Below are positions 1-5,330 of a stretch of 5,556 bases of DNA, one piece after another. A program made the translations under genes and the position numbers. The first letter of the stretch is position 1. The number at the start of each line of letters is the position of its first letter. The DNA is from Candidatus Methanoperedens sp. (GTDB taxonomy: Archaea > Halobacteriota > Methanosarcinia > Methanosarcinales > Methanoperedenaceae), in the NCBI GenBank assembly GCA_027460605.1, contig JAPZAN010000213.1:1-5556 (forward strand), in the 5' to 3' direction. The notes under the pieces were generated by a model, which was not told where the DNA came from, ran no database searches, and worked only from the letters and a program-made list of their open reading frames with translations.

Positions 1-366
1 TTCGATTATAAGAGCGATGAATACGGCGACCCGATGATTAATGAAGATATTGCGCTGGCGCTTGGTATTGCAACGAAGGATGAACTTGCAAAGATACGAA
101 AACTTGCACTTTCCATTAATTCAATACTTATTGAATATCTGGATGAGAGAAATCTCTTGCTGCCTGACTTTAAACTTGAGTTCGGACGGCGCAAGGGCAG
201 GATAGTCCTGGCTGATGAGATATCATGCGATACATGCAGGTTCTGGGATAAAACAACGGGCGAATCCCTTGATAAGGATGTGTTCAGGTTTGATAAGGGA
301 GACCTTGTGGCTGCTTATCGCGAGGTTGCAAGACGGGTTGTGCCTGAGATATTCGAGGAAAAATAA
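1..366 (+). CDS. purC: Phosphoribosylaminoimidazole-succinocarboxamide synthase (SAICAR synthetase), 3' end only
   Basis: This is the C-terminal 121 residues of SAICAR synthetase, the cytosolic enzyme that uses ATP to join CAIR and aspartate in de novo purine synthesis. The frame is open from base 1, so the gene starts upstream of the window; the Met at base 34 is internal, within GDPMINED. Family hallmarks are visible: GDPMINED (residues 9-16), DFKLEFGR (about 59-66) and LADEISCDTCRFWDK (about 74-88), the last two being part of the conserved ATP/substrate-binding half of the protein. The canonical NEDH has Ile in place of His here. The gene ends at TAA 364-366 and is followed by a T-rich stretch and a separate promoter, so it is probably not co-transcribed with the next gene. 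Identification rests on recognised motifs; the catalytic N-terminal half is not visible. Confidence 0.93.
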   Translation, partial: FDYKSDEYGDPMINEDIALALGIATKDELAKIRKLALSINSILIEYLDERNLLLPDFKLEFGRRKGRIVLADEISCDTCRFWDKTTGESLDKDVFRFDKGDLVAAYREVARRVVPEIFEEK

Positions 367-410
367 CCTGAATCATAATTTCTCAAACACCATTTAAGTT
401 TCCGCTTATT

Positions 411-422
411 ATTGATTTTTTA
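411..422 (+). terminator. Candidate U-rich terminator after purC
   Basis: ATTGATTTTTTA lies about 45 bases past the purC stop, with six consecutive T and no convincing hairpin in front. Archaeal RNA polymerase can stop at T-runs alone. The same 12-mer occurs at 4024-4035 just past the heat-shock operon terminator, which supports a terminator role. Evidence is by position and composition only. Confidence 0.35.
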
Positions 423-493
423 TCACACATATAGAATTATTTGGAATGAGGAAATTTTTTTGGGAAAAGATAGTCAGGGAAAATCGGCGTAAT

Positions 494-502
494 CTATATA
501 TA
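494..502 (+). promoter_or_regulatory. TATA box of the heat-shock operon
   Basis: CTATATATA fits the archaeal TATA-binding-protein site. With the usual spacing of about 25 bases to the start of transcription, RNA should begin near 521-526, inside the CTAAC/GTTAG repeat cluster. That would give a leader of roughly 40 bases carrying the GGGGTGA ribosome-binding site. The factor-B element upstream is not distinctive. Confidence 0.65.
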
Positions 503-511
503 CCATCATCA

Positions 512-526
512 CTAACTTAAGGTTAG
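512..526. promoter_or_regulatory. HSR1-type operator, CTAAC-N5-GTTAG
   Basis: A perfect inverted repeat, CTAAC-TTAAG-GTTAG, starts about 10 bases past the TATA box and covers the predicted transcription start. From memory, the palindrome CTAAC-N5-GTTAG is the element in the footprint of the Archaeoglobus fulgidus heat-shock regulator HSR1 on its own promoter. The gene immediately downstream encodes a protein of that type, so autoregulation by blocking polymerase is the natural reading. The repeat is seen directly; the binding protein is inferred. Confidence 0.75.
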
Positions 527-537
527 TAACCTCAAGT
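515..537. repeat. 23-base imperfect palindrome overlapping the operator
   Basis: ACTTAAGGTTA / TAACCTCAAGT are arranged around a central G at 526, with 10 of 11 base pairs matching (the mismatch is 519 against 533). It is offset from the CTAAC-N5-GTTAG element and shares its right arm, so the two could be alternative or adjacent dimer sites. Confidence 0.6.
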
Positions 538-546
538 CACTAACTC

Positions 547-553
547 GGGGTGA
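547..553 (+). promoter_or_regulatory. Ribosome-binding site of the repressor gene
   Basis: GGGGTGA, close to the archaeal anti-16S complement GGAGGTGA, ends 9 bases before ATG 563 and fixes that start codon. It directly follows the second TCACTAACT repeat. Confidence 0.65.
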
Positions 554-562
554 AGCATAAAT

Positions 563-1195
563 ATGGAATCGGCACAACTGTTGGACATACTCGGGAACGA
601 AAATAGAAGGAAAATACTGCATCTTCTGGCAAGCCGTCCCTGCTACATGAGCGAAATTGCAGAGCGGCTGGACGTAGGCGCCAAAGCAGTCCTCGGACAC
701 CTTCTGCTCCTTGAGAAAGCGGGTCTGATTGAAGGCAACGTGGACGACCAGCGGCGCAAGTACTTCCATATAACAGACAACCTCCGTCTTGAAGTATTTG
801 TGTCGCCTTATTCTTTTGAAGTGGAGACCACCACAATCGCTATCACAGAAGCGCCCGTGAGCCATGTGAAATCCCAGGAAACCCTCTCAGGGTTAAAATC
901 AGTTTATAGCGAGGTGGAGGGGCTTCTGGAACACCGCCACTCCCTGATGGAGGAGTACCAGCAAGTCCAGTCAGGCATCACCGAGGCGATGGGGCGGTGC
1001 ATGAACGCCATCGAGGATGTCGCAGAAGACCACATTGAGGCTGAAATACTCTATGCACTCCTTAAAGGCCCTATGACCCAGCGTGTGTTATCCATGCAGC
1101 TTGGCATACCTGAATATGTGCTTGAGGAATACCTGGATAGAATGGAACGAAAATATATAATAAAAAAAGATGAAAATAATTACATTATAGGCTAA
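563..1195 (+). CDS. hsr1: Autoregulatory heat-shock repressor, ArsR-type winged helix (HSR1/Phr-like)
   Basis: This 210-residue cytosolic DNA-binding protein probably represses its own operon at normal temperature. Residues about 4-75 form an ArsR-type winged helix: LLDILGNENRRKILHLL opens helix 1-2, the recognition helix lies around DVGAKAVLGHLLLLEKAGLI (38-57), and DDQRRKYFHI (61-70) is the wing. The pattern of this domain closely resembles Phr of Pyrococcus (LLDVLGNETRRRIL; GVGQKAVLEHL). Residues about 105-155 are helical and probably dimerise. Residues about 158-208 (AEILYALLKGPMTQ to the end) look like a second winged helix. The gene has its own TATA box and operator, with hsp20 42 bases downstream and cdc48 after that, matching the gene content of the HSR1 operon in Archaeoglobus. 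The last 60 bases are very A/T-rich. The symbol is assigned by this context and motif match; a generic ArsR regulator is the fallback. Confidence 0.85.
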   Translation: MESAQLLDILGNENRRKILHLLASRPCYMSEIAERLDVGAKAVLGHLLLLEKAGLIEGNVDDQRRKYFHITDNLRLEVFVSPYSFEVETTTIAITEAPVSHVKSQETLSGLKSVYSEVEGLLEHRHSLMEEYQQVQSGITEAMGRCMNAIEDVAEDHIEAEILYALLKGPMTQRVLSMQLGIPEYVLEEYLDRMERKYIIKKDENNYIIG

Positions 1196-1197
1196 AG

Positions 1198-1208
1198 TAT
1201 ATAAAAAT
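1198..1208 (+). promoter_or_regulatory. Possible internal TATA box before hsp20
   Basis: TATATAAAAAT overlaps the end of the repressor gene region and would place a start near 1222-1228, only 10-16 bases before the hsp20 ATG. A second A/T-rich candidate, AAATATATAATA, lies at 1151-1162. No CTAAC/GTTAG half-sites accompany them. The whole stretch is so A/T-rich that a chance match is quite possible. Confidence 0.3.
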
Positions 1209-1237
1209 AAAAAAGAAATATAAATAGAGGTAAAAAA

Positions 1238-1762
1238 ATGTTCGAAGGATGGAGAAGAACTGATAAGGGAATTTTTGAAGAATTCGAGAAGCAAATTGAA
1301 GAAATGAACGAGCTTATGGAGAAAATGATGCGCGAAACCGGAAAAGAACCCATGGTTTACGGATTCAGCATGCATATCGGGCCTGACGGTATCCCGCATG
1401 TGGAACACTTCGGGAACGTGAGGCAGGATGGTTTAGAGCAAATAGGCGGATTTCCCGGTCCAAAAGATCAGGATGTAAGAGAGCCATTTGCCAGTTCCAT
1501 AATTGACGAGAAGAATAAAGAACTGTGCATAACCGCGGAAATGCCAGGAGTTCGGAAAGAAGATATCGAACTCAATGCAACAGAGAACCGTTTGGTCATA
1601 AAAGCGGATAGCAATGGCAGGAAATACTTTAAGACCATAGCAACTCCCTCACCTGTCGTTCCCGACAGCGCGGGTGCAAAATATAACAACGGAGTCCTTG
1701 AAATTACTCTCAAACTCAAAGGCTCAAGAAAACCTGAAGGGAAAACTGTCAAAATCGAATAA
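1238..1762 (+). CDS. hsp20: Small heat-shock protein, Hsp20/alpha-crystallin family
   Basis: This is a 174-residue ATP-independent cytosolic chaperone that would form large oligomers and hold unfolding proteins. Residues about 10-34 are a charged, Glu/Met-rich helix (coiled-coil-like). The segment YGFSMHIGPDG (41-51) to FGNV (58-61) is typical of archaeal Hsp20. The alpha-crystallin domain covers about 78-165 and includes ITAEMPGVRKEDIEL and the A-x-x-x-x-N-G-V-L signature (AGAKYNNGVL). The tail ends in VKI (171-173), the I/V-x-I motif that docks into a neighbouring subunit. The start is supported by GAGGT at 1227-1231, 6 bases before ATG. It lies 42 bases after the repressor and 26 before cdc48, so it is very likely in the same transcript. 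Length and motifs are normal for the family. Confidence 0.95.
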   Translation: MFEGWRRTDKGIFEEFEKQIEEMNELMEKMMRETGKEPMVYGFSMHIGPDGIPHVEHFGNVRQDGLEQIGGFPGPKDQDVREPFASSIIDEKNKELCITAEMPGVRKEDIELNATENRLVIKADSNGRKYFKTIATPSPVVPDSAGAKYNNGVLEITLKLKGSRKPEGKTVKIE

Positions 1763-1788
1763 TTATAACAGGAGTTTAATAGAGAATT

Positions 1789-3975
1789 ATGGATAAAAAA
1801 GATAAAGCTGTGACTTTAAAGGTCATCGAGGCAAAATCATACGATGCAGGACGCGGTATTGCGCGATTGGACCCGGAGGCCGCCTATGAACTCGGGCTTC
1901 AAACCGGCGATGTCATAGGTATTGAAGGCACAAAAAGGACAGCGGCAATAATATGGCCGGGTTATCCTGAGGACAGCACCAGCGGTCTCATACGCATTGA
2001 CGGGACTGTAAGACGAAATGCCGGCGTTAGCATCGATGACAGGGTGCATGTGCGAAAGATACATACGGCGCCCGCTGAAAAAATCCTTTTTTCACCCACG
2101 CAGCCCCTGAAAATCCAGGGCGGTGAGGCATATCTTGCCCATAACCTTGAAGGAAGGGTAATCACCCGCGGGGATGTAGTGGAATTGAATATCATGGGAC
2201 GCCGCGTTGACCTTGTGGTCATCTCCATAAAGCCTGTGGCAGACTCTGTCATAATCGGCTCAGGCACTGCTATAGAGATAAGCGATAAGCCTGCAAAAGA
2301 AATGCCCTCAATTCCGAGGGTCTCGTACGAGGATATCGGCGGGCTGGGAGATGAAGTAAGGAAAGTACGGGAGATGATTGAACTTCCGCTCCGGCATCCT
2401 GAGCTATTTGAACGCCTCGGGGTTGAAGCCCCGAAGGGTGTACTGCTTCACGGGCCGCCGGGTACAGGGAAGACCATGCTTGCAAAAGCCCTTGCATCAG
2501 AAACTAATGCGAATTTCCTGACCCTCAGCGGGCCTGAAATCATGAGCAAATTCTATGGCGAATCTGAAGAAAAACTCAGGGAGATATTCCAGCAGGCTGA
2601 GGATAATGCGCCCAGCATCATACTGATAGACGAGATAGACAGCATCGCCCCGAAAAGAGAGGAAGTCACAGGCGAAGTGGAGCGGCGCGTGGTTGCTCAG
2701 CTTCTGGCTGTGATGGACGGTCTTAAAGCCCGCGGCAAAGTCGTGGTCATAGGCGCCACGAACAGGCCAAATGCCATTGACCCGGCGCTTCGCCGCCCGG
2801 GAAGGTTTGACCGTGAAATCGAGATTGGCGTCCCGGACAGGAAAGCGCGTTTTGAGATTTTGCAAATCCATACCAGGGGAATGCCTCTGGCTGATGATGT
2901 GAAACTTGAAAAATTTGCCGACATTTCTCACGGCTTCGTGGGCGCAGACATTGCAGCCCTTGCCAGGGAGGCAGCCATGAGTTCCATAAGGCGCGTGCTG
3001 CCTGAACTTGACCTTGAGGTCCAGAGCATCCCGGCAGATATCCTGAACAAGATGACAGTGACCGCAGAGGACTTCGGTAATGCCCTGCGTGAAATTACGC
3101 CATCGGCGCTTCGCGAGGTGTTCATCGAAACGCCGAATGTCCACTGGAGCGATATTGGCGGGCTTCTTGATGCAAAACAGGAATTAAAAGAAGCGGTTGA
3201 ATGGCATATGAAATATCCCATGTTGTTCAAAGAGGCAGGCGCAAAACCGCCGAAGGGAATCCTGCTTTACGGCCCGCCCGGAACAGGCAAGACCATGCTT
3301 GCAAAAGCTGTCGCTACCGAGAGCGAGGCGAATTTCATAAGTGTAAAAGGCCCGGAATTCCTGAGCAAATGGGTTGGCGAAAGCGAAAAGGCGGTCCGCG
3401 AGACCTTCAGGAAGGCAAAACAGGCATCACCGTGCATCATCTTCTTTGATGAGATTGATTCAATAACACCTGTACGCGGGACGGGTTCCGATTCCCATGT
3501 CACAGAGAGGGTAATCAGCCAGTTGCTTTCAGAAATCGACGGGCTTGAAGAGCTGCACAACATTACCGTGATTGCAGCGACGAACAGACCTGATATCATA
3601 GACCCGGCGCTCCTGAGACCCGGAAGGATTGACAGACTTATCTATGTCACGCCGCCTGACAGGAATGCAAGGCTTGAGATATTCAAAGTCCACACCGGCA
3701 AAATCCCGCTTGACAGCGATGTTGACCTTGATACGCTTGCTGATGACACGGAAGGTTTCACCGGGGCGGACATTGCATCTGTGTGCAATGAAGCCGCGAT
3801 ACTTGCCATCAGGGAGTATGTGGCCTCGGGTAAGCCTACAGAGGATGAAAACTCTGTCAGGGGACTGAAAGTGGGCTACCATAATTTCAGGGACGCCATG
3901 GTAAAAGTAAAACCGTATTCAAAGAAGGAACTGGAGAAATACACCAAGATATCCGAGAACTTCATATACCAGTAG
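1789..3975 (+). CDS. cdc48: Cdc48/VAT two-domain AAA+ ATPase
   Basis: This 728-residue hexameric unfoldase extracts and unfolds proteins for refolding or degradation. The N-terminal double-psi barrel and CDC48 domain 2 cover about 5-175. D1 has Walker A GPPGTGKT (222-229), pore loop KFYG (254-257), Walker B IILIDE (277-282), sensor ATNRP (323-327) and arginine fingers R339/R342. D2 has Walker A GPPGTGKT (495-502), pore loop KWVG (527-530), Walker B IIFFDE (550-555), sensor ATNRP (597-601) and fingers R613/R616. Both ATPase sites therefore look intact. The protein ends in I-Y-Q, a hydrophobic-Tyr-X motif used to dock on the 20S proteasome. The aromatic D1 loop is the archaeal pattern, unlike eukaryotic p97. 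GGAG at 1771-1774 lies 14 bases before the ATG, rather far, and AGAGA at 1781-1785 is a weaker alternative. It is the last gene of the repressor-hsp20-cdc48 operon and is followed by a strong terminator. Confidence 0.97.
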   Translation: MDKKDKAVTLKVIEAKSYDAGRGIARLDPEAAYELGLQTGDVIGIEGTKRTAAIIWPGYPEDSTSGLIRIDGTVRRNAGVSIDDRVHVRKIHTAPAEKILFSPTQPLKIQGGEAYLAHNLEGRVITRGDVVELNIMGRRVDLVVISIKPVADSVIIGSGTAIEISDKPAKEMPSIPRVSYEDIGGLGDEVRKVREMIELPLRHPELFERLGVEAPKGVLLHGPPGTGKTMLAKALASETNANFLTLSGPEIMSKFYGESEEKLREIFQQAEDNAPSIILIDEIDSIAPKREEVTGEVERRVVAQLLAVMDGLKARGKVVVIGATNRPNAIDPALRRPGRFDREIEIGVPDRKARFEILQIHTRGMPLADDVKLEKFADISHGFVGADIAALAREAAMSSIRRVLPELDLEVQSIPADILNKMTVTAEDFGNALREITPSALREVFIETPNVHWSDIGGLLDAKQELKEAVEWHMKYPMLFKEAGAKPPKGILLYGPPGTGKTMLAKAVATESEANFISVKGPEFLSKWVGESEKAVRETFRKAKQASPCIIFFDEIDSITPVRGTGSDSHVTERVISQLLSEIDGLEELHNITVIAATNRPDIIDPALLRPGRIDRLIYVTPPDRNARLEIFKVHTGKIPLDSDVDLDTLADDTEGFTGADIASVCNEAAILAIREYVASGKPTEDENSVRGLKVGYHNFRDAMVKVKPYSKKELEKYTKISENFIYQ

Positions 3976-3980
3976 GCAGC

Positions 3981-4016
3981 CCCGGGAGAGAACGTTAAAC
4001 TCCCGGGTACTTTTTT
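3981..4016 (+). terminator. Hairpin terminator of the heat-shock operon
   Basis: An 8-base-pair perfect stem, CCCGGGAG (3981-3988) with CTCCCGGG (4000-4007), encloses an 11-base loop and is followed three bases later by TTTTTT (4011-4016). A second T-run follows at 4029-4034. It starts 5 bases past the cdc48 stop. The form is that of a bacterial intrinsic terminator; in archaea the T-run is the main signal and the stem may add efficiency or protect the 3' end. Confidence 0.8.
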
Positions 4017-4036
4017 CATTTTAATTGATTTTTTAG

Positions 4037-4050
4037 CGAAGTGTATATAA
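4037..4050 (+). promoter_or_regulatory. BRE/TATA promoter of the small membrane protein gene
   Basis: CGAAGT (4037-4042) fits the purine-rich factor-B element and is joined directly to GTATATAA (4043-4050). A start near 4070-4075 would give a leader of about 20 bases. No CTAAC/GTTAG sites are present, so this gene does not appear to share the heat-shock operator. Confidence 0.65.
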
Positions 4051-4093
4051 TGACCCGGAACAATTAATACATAACAAAATTGACGGGTGATTT

Positions 4094-4351
4094 ATGGCAG
4101 AAGATTTACTTACAACCATTTTAGCTTTTATTTACACCATAGGGCACTGGATAGGTGAAAAGATAGTAGGATTGATTCAATCCGTTTCAGGGGTAATTAT
4201 ACCCCAGTCGATAGTGGATGCCATCGGGATGCTTGTGATACTTACTATATTCCTGGCAATAGCAGAGGTGGCAAAAAAGGCGATATGGATTGTTGTGGCA
4301 GTGGGCTGGGTATTGATAATTGTGCGGATTGTAATATTGATGATAGGATAA
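4094..4351 (+). CDS. Small hydrophobic membrane protein, function unknown
   Basis: I do not recognise this 85-residue protein. Residues about 5-36 are hydrophobic with a few polar breaks (H18, E22, K23) and may form one transmembrane or amphipathic segment. Residues about 42-59 and 62-84 are two strongly hydrophobic helices separated only by Lys-Lys at 61-62, and the chain ends right after the last helix. There is no cysteine and no cleavable signal peptide. The start is supported by GGGTGA at 4085-4090, though the gap to ATG is only 3 bases, and by a good BRE/TATA upstream. It is flanked by the cdc48 terminator and by a convergent tRNA thiolase gene whose stop is 2 bases away, so it is a single-gene unit. 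It is probably real given its promoter, ribosome site and clean membrane pattern. No function is assigned. Confidence 0.75.
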   Translation: MAEDLLTTILAFIYTIGHWIGEKIVGLIQSVSGVIIPQSIVDAIGMLVILTIFLAIAEVAKKAIWIVVAVGWVLIIVRIVILMIG

Positions 4352-4353
4352 AA

Positions 4354-5211
4354 TTACCGGCACAGCAGCCTGCACGTCTTGCATATCGTTTCACTGCTAG
4401 GCTCACCGCATTTTTCGCACTGCAAAACCTGTGTGCCTGGAGGCTGCAATACCTTCGAAATTGATTCAAACCCGCGAAGTAAGGAATATTTTGTACCCGG
4501 ATGTTTCACCTCATAATTGTTAATCATCTCACGTATCTCGTTCCGAAGTGCCTCACCCGAATACGGGCACTCATCCGTGCTCACAGGCAGGTCATTCAGG
4601 AATCCGTAAAGCGCCACTTCTTTTTCAGGAATGCTTCGGAGAGGCTTTATTCGAAGAACCATGCCGGGCTGCATTGCATCAGGAAGCATTCTTTTCATCC
4701 TGTCCACATCCCCCCGAAGGTAATTCATCAATATGGTCTGGGCTTCATCATCAAGATTGTGACCTATAGCGAGCTTGGTCGCGCCAAGTTCCCTTGCAGC
4801 TTTATTGAGAAGGTTTTTACGCAGCACTCCGCACAAGGTGCATGCTGCATGTTCTTTCTTCCCTGTAAGTTCATCAAGCGTGATACCAAACCCGTCGCCG
4901 AACGATCTGACCTTAAGGGGAATTCCCAGTTCGTCCGCAAGCTTTTCAGCATGTTTTATCGTGTGCTCCCTGTATCCGCTGATACCTTCATCTATTGTGA
5001 TGGCTAAAAGTTCAATATCGGGTCGATTCTTGAAAATCTTGTGCAATATAAAGAGCAGGGCAATGCTGTCTTTTCCCCCGCTTAATGCCACTGCTATCCT
5101 GTCGTTTCGCTCAACCATTTTGAACTTTCGGATATCGCGCTTTATTTTCCTTTCCACATCCTCGATAAAATGAACTTTACACAGGTGTGCATTTGAGTAT
5201 TTCTGGTACAA
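4354..5211 (-). CDS. tRNA 2-thiouridine synthase, PP-loop NcsA/TtuA (Ctu1) family
   Basis: This is a 285-residue cytosolic enzyme of the TtuA/NcsA/Ctu1 group, which adenylates uridine in tRNA and replaces its oxygen with sulfur. The ATP-binding PP-loop SGGKDS is at 44-49, and GHNLDDEAQT at 150-159 is the second family motif. C124-x-x-C127 with C215 (ECPY) match the three cysteines that hold a [4Fe-4S] cluster in TtuA. The C-terminal zinc finger has C265, C268, C277 and C280. At the N-terminus only the second half of the usual zinc finger, C11-x-x-H14 (LCKVHF), is present; the preceding CxxC is missing. The frame begins at TTG 5211, with TAA three codons upstream and no Cys codon in the upstream region checked, so the start is uncertain; the next Met is residue 32. 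It converges on the small membrane protein gene with a 2-base gap. Whether the target is position 34 or 54 of tRNA cannot be told. Confidence 0.88.
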   Translation of the reverse strand: MYQKYSNAHLCKVHFIEDVERKIKRDIRKFKMVERNDRIAVALSGGKDSIALLFILHKIFKNRPDIELLAITIDEGISGYREHTIKHAEKLADELGIPLKVRSFGDGFGITLDELTGKKEHAACTLCGVLRKNLLNKAARELGATKLAIGHNLDDEAQTILMNYLRGDVDRMKRMLPDAMQPGMVLRIKPLRSIPEKEVALYGFLNDLPVSTDECPYSGEALRNEIREMINNYEVKHPGTKYSLLRGFESISKVLQPPGTQVLQCEKCGEPSSETICKTCRLLCR

Positions 5212-5330
5212 AGCTATTTATTGTATCAAATCATCTTCATATTCTAAGAAGGCCAGAATAAAAAACGGGTACTCTGTTCTGTCTTTGAGATGGATAGGTT
5301 AATCAAAATAACAACGGTGGAAAACGAAAA
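5212..5330. other. Divergent spacer between the tRNA thiolase and cytochrome genes
   Basis: These 119 bases must hold the promoters of both flanking genes. AATAAAAAAC (5257-5266) is a possible TATA box for the rightward cytochrome gene, placing RNA start near 5285-5290. On the minus strand I found no clear TATA box or ribosome site in front of the TTG start. No operator-like palindrome or CTAAC element is visible. Confidence 0.4.

Larger units (their letters stand above)
509..545. repeat. Direct repeat TCACTAACT flanking the operator
   Basis: The 9-mer TCACTAACT occurs at 509-517 and again at 537-545, 28 bases apart, on the same strand. Each copy carries a CTAAC half-site, so together with GTTAG at 522-526 the leader holds three half-sites within 33 bases (512-544). 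Confidence 0.6.

Noticed and set aside
215..397. Plus-strand open frame overlapping the end of purC
   Set aside because: It is out of frame within recognised purC sequence, with no ribosome site and no conserved pattern.
367..562. Possible small RNA or riboswitch in the purC-repressor spacer
   Set aside because: Apart from the T-run, TATA box and operator repeats I saw no stable extended fold; the inverted repeats are better read as protein-binding DNA sites at the transcription start.
512..865. Minus-strand open frame across the operator and the repressor N-terminus
   Set aside because: It is antisense to a clear winged-helix gene and runs through its promoter; its Cys/His-rich composition is a frame artefact.
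2497..3144. Long open frame on the minus strand (215 residues) inside cdc48
   Set aside because: It lies wholly antisense to the well-supported AAA+ gene, has no recognisable domain, and such open frames are common opposite codon-biased genes.
2440..3320. Repeated segments within cdc48 (GPPGTGKTMLAKA twice)
   Set aside because: These are the homologous Walker A regions of the D1 and D2 ATPase domains normal for the family, not a recent duplication.
4501..5007. Plus-strand open frame of 168 residues opposite the tRNA thiolase
   Set aside because: The minus-strand frame carries the PP-loop, Fe-S and zinc motifs; the plus frame shows no family pattern or promoter.
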